A DNA stretch of 64,000 nucleotides from Marchantia polymorpha subsp. ruderalis (GCA_037833965.1 AP031353.1:24306501-24370500), one strand, 5' to 3'. Shown: positions 34,338-48,861, numbered from the stretch's first letter. Numbers and translations are program-made. Notes: a model not told the origin generated them from the letters alone.

Positions 34338-36538
34338 TCAAGATTCTTCTATTATTCGGACATAAACCTGGTTTTCGATACGATCGAACACCTCGGTCCC
34401 TAGCATCTCCAAGTCTGGACGAAATCGGAGAATGGCTCCTACGGTCTCCAGAATCGGTCGCACATGACCACAAGCTGTCGCACTCGGAAATGCGATAGGT
34501 CGCGATTCCAAGTTGTAACACGTCACGAGTAGTGTGAACGATAGAACGGAATACTCGACAGTGGCCTTCTGAGTATTGGCCAAGCTTATATCATCTGTCT
34601 TGGGGCTATCTTCTGGAGCTGTCACCTTCAATTCTTTCACGAGCACTATTAAACAGGTCTCAACAATCAAAAGTTCTTGCGAAGCATTTTGGATGGTCAC
34701 CTCCTTCACCACAACGTTGGTGGTCCGGGTGATTTGTACTGCAGTGGGAACGACTGTACCACCACCACCAACACCATGTGTGCATGCACCAAGCCACACC
34801 GCAATGGTAGAAATCTGCAGATTTTCAATAATAATTTCACTCAGTATATTTGACACTAGTGAATTTCATCTACTTGTTACACCATTTCCGATACACTGAA
34901 TTGTAATTACTATTTGGAGTTCTTGAAATAGGATGAAACCAATTCTTACTGTTAGCGAATAGCAACCTTCCCCAGAAATTTCTGTATTACTGTATTTCTC
35001 AATCCAGTATTTAACCCACAAAATACTGGATTGAGAAATACAAGAACGTGGTTAGATTATGCCTCACCATGTACCCAGAAGGGTGGATGATACATCCTTC
35101 AGGAGACGAAACCCATTCGAGTAAATTCTTCCGATGTGGTCCCAAGGAACCTGGAATTTCCGCCATCGACATTGATGAAAATATTCCAATGTATACGCAC
35201 CGGAAAGGTTGACTCGCAAAACCACCTGCCTCCAAGTCTGTTGATATCACTGCACTCACATTAAAAAATCATGGGTCTCGGAGTTCATGTAGAACAATTG
35301 CTAAAGGGCATCGTTGCTTTATGATCTCAAACTCGCTCACAGGAGAGCAGACCATCTAAATCACTGCATCTAAATCACTTCTAAAACCTCGGATACAGTA
35401 GTTCCAGAATGACTTACAGCTGAGTGCAGTGGGATGATAAAGGAGAAGAGCGCGAGGAGGACCTTCAGTGCTGAAAATCATACCCCGAGACCTGCGTTGC
35501 ACAAGTTTGATTGAGAAACGAAATATAGATAAATGTTGAATAAAGTTCAGTGAAGTAAATACACATATAAAAACCCTTTGGCTGATGGAACGTACGCTTG
35601 CAAGAGTTCAGGGGCAAGATTTGGTCGCACGGTCAGAGAAAACTCCTCCGGACGGTCGACTCGGAAGTCTGAAAAGTATTTAACAACACCTTTGACTTCT
35701 TCTGCAACGAGGGAAGTCATATCTGACTGCGATATCAGAATCAAAGAAAAGGGTCAGTACTGTACAAGAGACCGACTGACCGGACCGGGTACGAACCAAC
35801 ACAGACGAGGGACTGAGATGCGACTGGCACTTACCAATAGTCGATATATGACGTTTCTTCGTTCCTTCTTGTGGCTATCCGCCTCCGACTTAGCTTCCCA
35901 CCGGCGGAAGAGTCGGTACAGCACACCCATGATCTGCAGTGTTCCGGGTATAAACTGAAATCTTCCACGGCGATAGAGATCCTCCAGAGTCGGGGGATCC
36001 TGTTGAGCCACGAGACTCACCATATACTTGCGGAGCTGACGACGGAGGAAAGGGATTATCTCCATCATCTGACCGTCGCCTCTAGGACGAAGACTGAGTA
36101 TCTTTCTTCCCAAATTCGGCAGAGTTTGTTCTGGAGACGGTGTTCTGCCCGTGGTTTTGCACAGGAGCTTCCTTGTGCAAGCTGGTTCCGGGGTTGGCGA
36201 TCCGGAAACAGTGTGAGTGTGATACTGTAAAAAACATTGATCAAATGTAGTGAATGAGAAAGGAAAAAATTCAACCGAACTGAAAAGTAAATTTTCTTCA
36301 GACCGGATTAGATTCTTACCGTAGAAGGTTTAGGTATGTTGTTGACAGGTTTAATCTCACATAGCACTTTGCGTGAAAATGAACATGGCCTAAAAACTTT
36401 CCCGGACCCAGTACGTGGAGCAATTCCACTGTTGAAATTCAGATACCGACTTACAACAACAGTGGAGATTATCAAACCCATCGACAGGAACAGGAAAGCG
36501 AGGAACAGGAAAGCGAGGCGTGGGCGTGAGAGCTTCAT
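34338..36538 (-). CDS. chimeric membrane-anchor/pectinase-fragment gene, copy 3 (U3)
   Basis: Exons inferred at 36,320-36,538; 35,835-36,224; 35,596-35,726; 35,418-35,491; 35,068-35,249; 34,338-34,814, all at a constant +10,310 from copy 2. The predicted protein is the same 490 residues by eye. The near identity with copy 2 points to very recent duplication, conversion or an assembly effect. It shares the palindromic insertion in intron 5 (34,973-35,042). Everything said of copy 2 applies; function unknown. Confidence 0.62.
34973..35042. repeat. inverted-copy palindromic insertion in intron 5, U3
   Basis: Exact counterpart of 24,663-24,732. Confidence 0.9.
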
Positions 36539-37433
36539 GTTGCGGGAGATACTAGAACAACTTTCATCAGTTGAAAGTATTGGAAATAATAGAGCAGCAG
36601 GTTAAATAGAGATCTGAGTCCGATTCAATCATATGAGTTCAAAATGCCCGTTCTCATGGACGTGAGGATGATCAAATCACATGAAGGCTCATAAAATCGA
36701 TCGTTGTGAACGTACATGTCACCTATTGCCGGGCTTACCAACCTTCGTGTTGTAGATTTGTAACAGTTTTATTATGTTCCGATCGCAAAGGGAAGCCCCA
36801 CCTGAACGTTCGGCTTTAGAGATGGGCAATCGTCACAAATTTCGAAAATCCGTCTCGCTCACAGAATTTTGAACGGTATTAGTTACCGATGTATTTTGGA
36901 TGATGATGTTATATGACATGTGCCTCGTTCGGCATTCGTCTTACAACGTAGGATTCCATCGCTAGCCACAGTCTTCCTACTTTCTGGTCCATCTCTCTTC
37001 GAAAGTCCTGTACGTGTCAAAGCTACTGACAGTGTAACGAACACTACGTTATTTTTGTTATAGAAGTAACGAGGTTACTTTGCAGCTTATGTAGCAAATG
37101 GAAATGTGGAATTCACTTGATTTGTAATACCCCCTCGCTGCATTCGAACTACAACTTGAAAATAAATTCCTTGCAAGTTTTTCGATGGTAGAACAACTAG
37201 AACCCTCAATAATCTGTTTGCGAACGCTCCAATGTGTTTTGTATAATTATTCATCAGCATGAACTTTGAATCGTTCAGTCTTGAGTTCTATTTGTCTCAG
37301 TTTGATGCAATTTTCGCGGTTATATGATTTGGACTCAGCTCAAAAGCAGACAAAATTCAGTGATCGGATAACTCATGATATATATTTCAGAGAAAGAATT
37401 GATCTCTCTTGACACGAATAAAGCCGCAGTTCT

Positions 37434-37484
37434 AAGAAGATATGGATATGTGATACCTGGAGTACCACAGATCCATATCTTCTT
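37434..37484. repeat. inverted-copy palindrome, U3
   Basis: Counterpart of 27,124-27,174 with the same single mismatch. Confidence 0.85.
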
Positions 37485-39294
37485 TGCGGGACAAATCTCA
37501 CATGGAATGGCAATTGTCTTCTTTCACAACCGCAAGAGACACGGATACTGGCAGTGGTCAGGTGAATGGGCAGTGGTCAGGTGTCAGTACCTCATTCAAT
37601 TATGTCTTTCGCAACATACATGTAACCACAAAGGGTGGTCAAAGTGGGTAACAAGCAAAAGATTCTATCAATGCTATCTACTTCATAAATAGTAAGCATA
37701 TTATTCCATGAAAGATTGGCAAAGTTCTCTTTCAGGAAAGTTTCTTGCGATAGATTCAAAATTTCCTTAACAAACTTTGTCACCAGATTCTTTCATAGTC
37801 TAACTTATAGATGATAATTTGGGATTTTGTGTATTGAAGTTTCTCTTGGTAACAAAAGTAGACATTAGTTTTTTCTATTCTTGCATTCACACTCCAAAAA
37901 TGAGCTCAGATTTACTTACACAATGACGTAAGGGCGAATGGCGAAGTTATTGCATTATTTATATTTCTTTTGAGGTTATGTCTCCCACCTGAAACTAACG
38001 TGGTTCAAAATGAATCTCTAAGAAAAACCAAAATTTCGTTTAACATCATATCAATGAGATACAAATGTATCACAACTAGGGTTAATACTGCTCAAAGTTT
38101 TGGATGCAGTGTCAAGGGGAATTTTTCCAATAACTGAGTAAACTTGACACTAAGTTACGTTAAACTATGCACTTGAATGTAACATGCGCACTATATTCTA
38201 CCCAAATTATGAATAATGAGTCTGAAATTTTCTAAGCTAACAAACATGTCTTACCATTTTTGTTTCTTCTTTTCTCGCCAGAGTTTTGTAACGGTGAATT
38301 TACATTAAGAGCTTTCACTATTCACTTTCTTTAAAGTAATGTTGAAAATGAATTGACAAATGAAATGAACTAAGGGTATGCAATTAAAACTGTAGGCTAC
38401 ATGCTACTGAAATCTTTCTTAATAGTTACTTCAAGGGTACTACAAGGAAGAAATTAATATGCTAATTTGAATTTGTGGAAAATTTTCTCTAGTATAAGGC
38501 TGATATGAACCGGAACAAAGAATACTAATGGCTTAAGTTTAAATTTTATCACCTAGGCATATATATGTTTTTGAAACTTCCATTATATTCTCAATTTCAA
38601 TATATTTTTTAAATTTCTAAAAAAATTAAAGCTAAAAAGATGCTGAGCTTGCAGTAGTGACTAAAATGGGTTTTTATCTGGTTTGGAACTCTTTCTATTT
38701 TTTAGCTGAATCTGATTGATTTTGACATGTTCACACACCTTTATATTTGTTCATGAACTCATATTCTATTATGCTATTACTTTATTCGTATGTATTATGA
38801 ATAAAAATGTTTTTATTGCATGTTTCTATGGTAGCAGAATTGATAGAAATCCTATGAAAACTTTCTTTCTTTCTTTGTCACTAAACAACCCAAAGAGGAT
38901 GCCAAGGATTACGTGTAACGCAACAAAAAAGGCTCATCAGATTTTTGCACTAATGTGGAGATTTCAACATAAGATTAAAAATGAGTACTCCACACAGTCC
39001 CAATATCAGTTTCGATATTATGAGTTTTTAATATCATTCTGGTGTATACTCTATAGCTTGCTTATCTTAGAGCAAGAGTTTTCTTGAAAGACTAAAATGT
39101 AATTAATTGATCATTTCTATATATTTGAATGCTATGACTCCAAGCCTTACACACAGGTTCATCAATTTGAGATTTTTATAATCACTGCTCAAATAAATCT
39201 TGTTGGTAAGTGGTAAACAGTTAAATACAAAAGCTTGCCAAGGAGAGATAAGTTTCCCAGTGATTGATTATTATTAATTATCCTCAAACCAGGA

Positions 39295-41050
39295 AATATT
39301 TGTTCTGGTCGAATAGCTCGGATCCAAATCCCTCTGGCTCTGGAAAGTCCGTCGGATTCATCTGCACGGCCTCAGGCGCTAGCTATATACTCATCCGGCA
39401 TCTTCCAGGATGCTCAGGTGCCCAGGCTTTCACATCCTGCTCTCCAATCACATACACCACGAGGTTGCACAATGCTTGAAAATTCGTCAAAATCATTCTC
39501 GTTGAATATGATATGAATGTCTAAAAACTACCTCCTGGAGATGGTAGCCACTCAGATCCATGCATTCATCAAATGTTTCTTGAGCAGAAACAGGCGATGG
39601 TCTATCGTTGCGCGTAGTCTGCATACAGTGAGACCTTGACCGGCATCCTTAATAGCAGCAATTCCAGATTCAATTCTCGCCTTTAAACTTAAATAGTAGT
39701 TTCATGTGACGAGCTCAATTGCATTGTACATAATACATGCTATTACTGAACTCTCGTTGTCGTAAGATCTTTATCCTGAAAATGGCCATATTCACATATG
39801 GGGGTTTGTCCTCGAGATCCTCCGTGGTGCTGAGGTTGTCACGAGGCCGAGAAGGATCGACGTCTGCCGCCATTTTCCTCTCGCAGTCTTGTTCAATAGC
39901 CAAGAGACATGTCGAAATCAAAGAGCATCTTCATGGTCGCTGCCATTAGCATTTGCCATTTGCACTCAGGTGGTCCACGAGTCATTTGAACAAAAGTTGG
40001 AATTCACTTCTGGAATATGGGAAAGAGAATTCCCACCATGGTGTTCAGTGGAACTCTGATGGATTTCAACGTGGTTGTGACAAGCTACACATCAGGCCCC
40101 AGGTTGTCAAGTCAATCAATATGAAACAAATCCAAATTCCGATCAAGTAGTGCTTTTAAAGTAACACCTGTGTTGAATATGGAAAGTCATTGACGTGCGG
40201 CTCTCATTCATTTCCCTGAGCCTGAGCTGACAGAAATTAATCTTAACATCAGTAGCTGATACATGCTTTAACGTAAATATTCTGACTAATTATATCTTAA
40301 TATGGTATATACAGTGAAAAATGGTGCAAATAACCTGTTCCGCAAATGGCAAATTTAATTGAAAATCGTTATTCCTGGTCAAATATGTATCTACTAGAAC
40401 AATGATAGACACTGACAATGGCATAGCAGGTGAAAGAACTCTTCTCTCAAGCTTTGCGCGATTCATGTTTAGATGTCAGAGTACTGTTCAACATGAAGAC
40501 TTACGATGGAGGCATCCATTATCTTCATCGTGTTAGGGGGTAATTATAAGGCCGGTGAGATACTCAAGAGCTGGACATAGTTTATAGTAAATGGGCAGAA
40601 TATCATTCTTCCCAAATTTTACAAAATGTGCTCAAGGTCCCGTCGTCTTCCACGGGACCTTCAACATCAGCTGTTTCATGATCTTAAAGTTTCATCATCA
40701 TGTGTTCTATCAAGAAATGTCTTCCAGTTTTTGAGCCAATTTTCTTGCTTGATAGCGCAGTGATCGACAGATATTTCCAATTTTGACTCACTGTATTTTC
40801 CACGGTCGGGCATGCAGTCGGTGTGATGAGCCTCGCGGATTTTTACCCGGATCGCACTCTTTGCAACAGGTCGTGTGGAGGGACACAGCGGCGGTTGGCC
40901 ACTTGTCCCTCCGGTGCGTTGTTCGTCGTTTGCAGCTACGACCCCCTGGGAAACGTTGACTGTCAGCTTCCCTACTAGACTTCCTCTACGAACAGCTGCG
41001 GCCGTCGAGCGACTCCGAGTTTCATTCTTGCTGAAGTGGTGGACACATAG
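39295..41050 (-). pseudogene. cytochrome P450-like pseudogene, U3
   Basis: Copy of the U2 version, including the 11-bp loss (near 40,892). The K-helix-region piece lies at 39,715-39,921. Confidence 0.42.
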
Positions 41051-43195
41051 TACAGTAATCTCAGTACATTCAGGACAAGTACATTAGTGGAAGAATATCC
41101 AAGGCAAATTAGGGAGGGGCAGGGATGAGAATTTCATAGGAGGGCATTCCAGCGCTCTCTGCCGAGAGGATGACAGAGAATGCAGTGGGAATCGTGTTTC
41201 TGAATACATCGCATTGTGCATGCTTTTACGCTGGCAGAGTACTGACGGATATACTGTAGATGAGGTTTTAAGTTCGCATCAATTAGTACAACCACTTTTA
41301 AGCAGAACTCGAAGCCCTGTAGGGCATCGTGGTTGCAACTTGTTAGCAGTCGTAGCGGGTAGCTTGAGGATGGGAAAGAGGAAACGTCATCTCTATTGAT
41401 GGCTCAGTGGATTTCAGAAAGCTCAATCGTAATACAGATATTGGAGAAGGAGTTGCGATTTATGTGAATCTTTTCTCCTGAAATCTGTTTTGTTCTTAAT
41501 AATAAAAGAAGTGCATGGCGACCATAAAATCTCTGGCAGGGAAGTCATTCTTCAGCTTAAACATAAACTTGCAGTCGAAAACGGATAAAGAGAGGAGACC
41601 CAGTCATCTGACACTCACAGCGTTGATGCTCTCAGACATTATCTGTTTGTAGACGTAATCAACTTGTGCATGCCACCCCATTACACGACCAACTTTCATT
41701 CTTCCTGCTCCACTGTGTCTGTTGTGATGGAGTCAGACCAATCCACGCTCTCCTAACATTAGTTGCTTCCCATTTCCAGCTATCACGATTCTGGCGTCTT
41801 GGACCAATTTATTGAAGAATACTGAATGCAAGGTTTGAATCGAAAGTCCAAATGAGGCCCAATGAAGAATCTGCACTGGTATGAGAGAGCGACATCATCC
41901 GAATGGGCTCTTGGATGAAGAAATGTGTCTGATCATCTGCGAATGATTATCATCACTCACAACTTACGCTGATATTTGATACTTCTTAGCTGCTCGAGCA
42001 TTTGAATTCAAAACATGCTGGAGGCGGAGCAAATTTCTAGATTTGTGCAAAAACCCTACAAATAAATCATGAAATAAAAGATTTAGCTGAAGACATGCCA
42101 GAAGTGGCATGTCAAAGGCACAGCCGATTGTCCTAAATATTCAGTATCCATATGAAAATTTTGTTGAAAACAATCCATCATCATATATTCTTTCCAGACT
42201 AATACTGGACTTCTAACCATATCAGCAATGAAACGCGATATTGGTTCATTTCGTGGTTTTGATATGGTACGGAAGTAGTCAAGCGTGTTTTCACACATTC
42301 CGCAACAGGCTATATTTGAAACCATGTCTCTGGGAAGACTCTTTGAGTGAAAGCTACCTCTCCAAATATTTCTAGAACCCTAACTCAACTCCAGTTTTTT
42401 AGCATGTGCAGTCCTAGACCCTTATCCCCGTGGTGGCACCGCAAGAAACCGTATAGCAGTTTCTGAAGCATTATGCTCGGTGCTTTATCTGAAGTTTGAT
42501 TCCCAATTGTATAATGATATTCATGATGACACCGTCGTGCCAGAATAGTTTATAGTGAATGTTCGTATGGTCAAAAGAGGAGGTGCGACAAGCACCTACT
42601 TATGCTTCAAGATCACTCTGATTGGAACCCACAAACACCGCTAAGTCATGCAACTCTCTCCTTCAAATCGTTACAAGTTGTCCCCTCAGAGAATGGTCGA
42701 CTCTAGAAATGTTGAGGGTCTTCAAACGTGAACTTTAGACAAGGTCTCTTTCATTTGAACCTTGGTCAAACAAAGACCTTCACATGACACAATCCACATC
42801 ACATTTTGAATCATATATTCGTGAATCTTCATAAATTTTGATCATATAGCTTTTGTCGATGTGTAGAAGTGTTGTATCACATAGCATTGATATACTCTTA
42901 CATTTACGGTGAGTTGCAAACTTTGAAATGAATGTCTCTTATTGTGATAGTGAAAAATAAAATAGTAAATTATGTGTTTGTGTGGATTACAAGAAGTTGA
43001 ATGATTTCACATATAAATATCATTATTCTTTACTTTTTATAAATGAGATTCTAGAGTAAGTATAAAGAGGAAATTTTTCTAAATTTGTATATTTAAAATT
43101 TCTAAAAATATTTTCTCAAGAACCTAGTTGAATAATATGTTAAGAATCATATAATTATTCAGAGACGACTAATATAAAGATTATATTGCAAAAAT

Positions 43196-43316
43196 CAGGC
43201 TTGACCACGGTTAACTGGTTCAGAAGAAAAGTGGACCGGTTACAGAGAAAATTTGGGACCGGTTAAACGAGACCGACGATTAACCGCCTATCCGTACCGG
43301 ATCGTGGCCAAGCCTA
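43196..43316. mobile_element. hAT-type MITE with internal loss, U3
   Basis: Same flanking GCAAAAAT (43,188-43,195 and 43,317-43,324), but a few bases of the left inverted end (the TCCGG part) are missing, so the element is 121 bp. The single copy shows the state before the nested 690-bp duplication. Confidence 0.8.
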
Positions 43317-43517
43317 GCAAAAATCAAACTTCAGAGGCTTCATATTCAATTCAATTCATTTTGTTGCTACTTGAACATTATTTCAAGTGAGATCTAGGGA
43401 ACTTTGCTCTTGGGTCAGAAACCACTTATCTTCATCTTCACCTCGCTCCATACTTAGAAGCACGCCAATGCTCAATAAACAACAACATCAAAGTCGGTTA
43501 CAATACAAATTTTTCGG

Positions 43518-43581
43518 AATGGACAAATCTAGATTTGTCCATTTCCAAACAAAACCCACATGTTTCATGTGGGTTTTGTTT
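43518..43581. repeat. twin palindromes, start of U4
   Basis: 26-nt palindrome at 43,518-43,543, then a hairpin with perfect 16-nt arms at 43,547-43,562 and 43,566-43,581 (loop TTT). Confidence 0.9.
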
Positions 43582-43677
43582 TGACAAAAAAATGAGTGGA
43601 GAAAGCTTTATTAGGGTCAAATGTTTACAAAACTATGGGGGTACTGAATCCCCGTAGCAACTTTTGCAGGAGCACGC

Positions 43678-43779
43678 TTATTTTTATGTCCTGCAGCATG
43701 CTTCTATGGCCTGTAGGGCGAAGCTTGAATGAAAAAAAGCAAACCCGCAAAGTAAGCAAAGCACAGAGCATAAAGCTGT
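43678..43779. other. unit-specific insertion, about 100 bp
   Basis: Sequence from TTATTTTTATGTCCTG to AGCATAAAGCTGT is present here only. In the other units GAGCACGCA runs directly into ATGAAAACAGCG. No terminal inverted repeat or clear target duplication was found, so I cannot name the source. Confidence 0.75.
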
Positions 43780-44012
43780 ATGAAAACAGCGATGCACCTG
43801 TAAATGGTTCCAATAATAATCCTTTGCCAGGATCATCCAACAGAAAGAAAGACTGGTGTTTGGTAAGCAGAGAACATTGTCTAAGGAGGCACAAGAATGT
43901 ACGAAAGTTTTCACGTTGGTTTCAAGTAGTAGACCCTGACCCAAACCGTAAATACCAGTGCACCCACCATACCTAGACTCCAAGGTGGGCAACTTGTCTC
44001 CCCTCATCATCA

Positions 44013-46177
44013 TCAAGATTCTTCAATTATTCGGACATAAACCTGGTTTTCGATACGATCGAACACCTCGGTCCCTAGCATCTCCAAGTCTGGACGAAAT
44101 CGGAGAATGGCTCCTACGGTCTCCAGAATCGGTCGCACATGACCACAAGCTGTCGCACTCGGAGACGCGACAGGTCGCCATTCCAAGTTGTAACACGTCA
44201 CGAGTAGTGTGAACGACAGAACGGAATACTCGACAGTGGCCTTCTGAGTATTGGCCAAGCTTATATCATCTGTCTTGGGGCTATCTTCTGGAGCTGTCAC
44301 CTTCAATTCTTTCACGAGCACTATTAAACAGGTCTCAACAATCAAAAGTTCTTGCGAAGCATTTTGGATGGTCACCTCCTTCACCACAACGTTGGTGGTC
44401 CGGGTGATTTGTACTGCAGTGGGAACGACTGTACCACCACCACCAACACCATGTGTGCATGCACCAAGCCACACCGCAATGGTAGAAATCTGCAGATTTT
44501 CAATAATAATTTCACTCAGTATATTTGACACTAGTGAATTTCATCTACTTGTTACACCATTTCCGATACACTGAATTGTAATTACTATTTGGAGTTCTTG
44601 AAATAGGATGAAACCAATTCTTACTGTTAGCGAATAGCAACCTTCCCCAGAAATGGGTTAAATACTGGATTGAGAAATACAAGAACGTGGTTAGATTATG
44701 CCTCACCATGTACCCAGAAGGGTGGATGATACATCCTTCAGGAGACGAAACCCATTCGAGTAAATTCTTCCGATGTGGTCCCAAGGAACCTGGAATTTCC
44801 GCCATCGACATTGATGAAAATATTCCAATGTATACGCACCGGAAAGGTTGACTCGCAAAACCACCTGCCTCCAAGTCTGTTGATATCACTGCACTCACAT
44901 TAAAAAATCATGGGTCTCGGAGTTCATGTAGAACAATTGCTAAAGGGCATCGTTGCTTTATGATCTCAAACTCGCTCACAGGAGAGCAGACCATCTAAAT
45001 CACTGCATCTAAATCACTTCTAAAACCTCGGATACAGTAGTTCCAGAATGACTTACAGCTGAGTGCAGTGGGATGATAAAGGAGAAGAGCGCGAGGAGGA
45101 CCTTCAGTGCTGAAAATCATACCCCGAGACCTGCGTTGCACAAGTTTGATTGAGAAACGAAATATAGATAAATGTTGAATAAAGTTCAGTGAAATAAATA
45201 CACATAAAAAAACCCTTTGGCTGATGGAACGTACGCTTGCAAGAGTTCAGGGGCAAGATTTGGTCGCACGGTCAGAGAAAACTCCTCCGGACGGTCGACT
45301 CGGAAGTCTGAAAAGTATTTAACAACACCTTTGACTTCTTCTGCAACGAGGGAAGTCATATCTGACTGCGATATCAGAATCAAAGAAAAGGGTCAGTACT
45401 GTACAAGAGACCGACTGACCGGACCGGGTACGAACCAACACAGACGAGGGACTGAGATGCGACTGGCACTTACCAATAGTCGATATATGACGTTTCTTCG
45501 TTCCTTCTTGTGGCTATCCGCCACCGACTTAGCTTCCCACCGGCGGAAGAGTCGGTACAGCACACCCATGATCTGCAGTGTTCCGGGTATAAACTGAAAT
45601 CTTCCACGGCGATAGAGATCCTCCAGAGTCGGGGGATCCTGTTGAGCCACGAGACTCACCATATACTTGCGGAGCTGACGACGGAGGAAAGGGATTATCT
45701 CCATCATCTGACCGTCGCCTCTAGGACGAAGACTGAGTATCTTTCTTCCCAAATTCGGCAGAGTTTGTTCTGGAGACGGTGTTCTGCCCGTGGTTTTGCA
45801 CAGGAGCTTCCTTGTGCAAGCTGGTTCCGGGGTTGGCGATCCGGAAACAGTGTGAGTGTGATACTGTAAAAAACATTGATCAAATGTAGTGAATGAGAAA
45901 GGAGAAAATTCAACCGAACTGAAAAGTAAATTTTCTTCAGACCGGATTAGATTCTTACCGTAGAAGGTTTAGGTATGTTGTTGACCGGTTTAATCTCACA
46001 TAGAACTTTGCGTGAAAATGAACATGGCCTAAAAACTTTCCCGGACCCAGTACGTGGAGCAATTCCACTGTTGAAATTCAGATACCGACTTACAACGACA
46101 GTGGAGATTATCAAACCCATCGACAGGAACAGGAAAGCGAGGAACAGGAAAGCGAGGCGTGGGCGTGAGAGCTTCAT
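44013..46177 (-). CDS. chimeric membrane-anchor/pectinase-fragment gene, copy 4 (U4)
   Basis: Exons inferred at 45,959-46,177; 45,474-45,863; 45,235-45,365; 45,057-45,130; 44,707-44,888; 44,013-44,489. Same phases and lengths as copy 2 (490 aa), with a few substitutions (for example EWRPVASPSATACGHV in exon 6 and KSVADSH in exon 2). Intron 5 lacks the palindromic insertion and is shorter (217 bp). All GT-AG borders are kept. Function unknown. Confidence 0.6.
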
Positions 46178-48861
46178 ATTTCGGGAGATACTAGAACAAC
46201 TTTCATCAGTTGAAAGTATTGGAAGTAAGAGAGCAGCAGGTTAAATAGAGATCTGAGTCCGATTCAATCATATGAGTTCAAAATGCCCGTTCTCATGGAC
46301 GTGAGGATGATCAAATCACATGAAGGCTCATAAAATCGATCGTTGTGAACGTACATGTCACCTATTGCCGGGCTTACCAACCTTCGTGTTGTAGATTTGT
46401 AACAGTTTTATTATGTTCCGATCGCAAAGGGAAGCCCCACCTGAACGTTCGGCTTTAGAGATGGGCAATCGTCACAAAATTTCGAAAATCCGTCTCGCTC
46501 ACAGAATTTTGAACGGTATTAGTTACCGATGTATTTTGGATGATAATGTTATATGACATGTGCGTCGTTCGGCATTCGTCTTACAAGGTAGGATTCCATC
46601 GCTAGCCACAGTCTTCTACTTTCTGGTCCATCTCTCTTCGAAAGTCCTGATGCGTGTCAAAGCTACTGACAGTGTAACGAACACTACGTTATTTTTGTTA
46701 TAGAAGTAACGAGGTTACTTTGCAGCTTATGTAGCAAATGGAAATGTGGAATTCACTTGATTTGTAATACCCCCTCGCTGCATTCGAACTACAACTTGAA
46801 AATAAATTCCTTGCAAGTTTTTCGATGGTAGAACAACTAGAACCCTCAATAATCTGTTTGAGAACGCTCCAATGTGTTTTGTATACTTATTCATCAGCAT
46901 GAGCTTTGAATCGTTCGGTCTTGAGTTCTATTTGTCTCAGTTTGATGCAATTTTCGCGGTTATATGATTATGACTTAGCTCAAAAACAGACAAAATTGAG
47001 TGATCGGATAACTCATGATATATATTTCAGAAAAAAATTGATCTCTCTTGAGACGAATAAAGCCGCAGTTTTAAGAAGATATGGATCTGTGATACGTGGA
47101 GTATGTTTTGCGTGACAATGTCAAATAAAATGAAAATTGTCTTCTTTCACAACCACAAGAGACACGGATACTGGCAGTGGTCAGATGAATGGTACCTCAT
47201 TCCATTATGTCTTTCGCAGCATTAATGCAATCACAAAGGGTGGTCAAAGTGTGTGACAAGCATATTACCCATGAAAGATTGGCAAAGTTCTCTTTCAGGA
47301 AAGTTTCTTGCGATAGATTCAAAATTTCCTTAACACACTTTGTCACCAGATTCTTTCATAGTCTAACTTATAGATGATAATTTGGGATTTTGTGTATTGA
47401 AGTTTCTCTTGGTAACAAAAGTAGACATATTAGTTTTTTCTATTCTTGCATTCACACTCCAAAAATGAGCTCAGATTTACTTACACAATGACGTAAGGGC
47501 GAATGGCGAAGTTATTGCATTATTTATATTTCTTTTGAGTTTATGTCTCCCACCTGAAACTAACGTGGTTCAAAATGAATCTCTAAGAAAAACCAAAATT
47601 TCGTTTAACATCATATCAATGAGATACAAATGTATCACAACTAGGGTTAATACTGCTCAAAGTTTTGGATGCAGTGTCAAGGGGAATTTTTCCAATAACT
47701 GAGTAAACTTGACACTAAGTTACGTTAAACTATGCACTTGAATGTAACATGCGCACTATATTCTACCCAAATTATGAATAATGAGTCTGAAATTTCCTAA
47801 GCTAACAAACATGTCTTACCAGTTTTGTTTCTTCTTTTCTCGCCAGAGTTTTGTAACGGTGAATTTACATTAAGAGCTTTCACTATTCACTTTCTTTAAA
47901 GTAATGTTGAAAATGAATTGACAAATGAAATGAACTAAGGGTATGCAATTAAAACTGTAGGCTACATGCTACTGAAATCTTCCTAAATAGTTCCTTCAAG
48001 GGTACTACAAGGAAGAAATTAATATGCTAATTTGAATTTGTGGAAAATTTTCTCTAGTATAAGGCTGATATGAACCGGAACAAAGAATACTAATGGCTTA
48101 AGTTTAAATTTCATCACCTAGTCATATATATGTTTTTGAAACTTCCATAATATTCTCAATTTCATTATATTTTTAAATTTCTAAAAAAATTCAAGCTAAA
48201 AAGATGCTGAGCTTGCAGTAGTGACTAAAATGGGTTTCTTTCTGGTTTGGAACTCTATCTATTTTTTAGCTGAATCTGATTGATTTTGACATGTTCACAC
48301 ACCTTTATATTTGTTCATGAACTCATATTCTATTATGCTATTACTTTATTCGTATGTATTATGAATAAAAATGTTTTTATTGCATGTTTCTATGGTAGCA
48401 GAATTGATAGAAATCCTATGAAAACTTTCTTTCTTTCTTTGTCACTCAAAAACCCAAAGAGGATGCCAAGGATTACGTGTAACGCAACAAAAGAGGCTCA
48501 TCAGATTTTTGTACTAATGTGGAGATTTCAACATAAGATTAAAAACTAGTACTCCACACATTCCCAATATCAGTTTCGATATTATGAGTTTTTAATATCA
48601 TTCTGATGTATACTCTATAGTTTGCTTATCTTAGAGCAAGAGTTTTCTTGAAAGACTAAAATGTAATTAAATGATCATTTCTATATACGAATTAAATGCT
48701 ATGACTCCAAGCATTACACACAGGTTCATCAATTTGAGATTTTTATAATCACTGCTCAAATAAATCTTGTTGGTAAGTGGTAAACAGTTAAATACAAAAG
48801 CCTGCCAAGGAGAGATAAGTTTCCCAGTGATTGATTATTATTAATTATCCTCAAACCAGGA

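Larger units (their letters stand above)
33811..43386. repeat. tandem array unit U3
   Basis: Direct unit of 9,576 bp. Up to about 41,670 it looks nearly identical to U2 (one difference noticed, A at 29,942 versus G at 40,252). Beyond that point it abruptly takes on differences shared with U4 (single copy of the 690-bp block, altered sequence at 42,300-42,600). Confidence 0.95.

Noticed and set aside
43684-44016. Minus-strand frame of 110 codons
   Set aside because: It depends on the U4-specific insertion and overlaps the 3' end of the chimeric gene; the other units break it.
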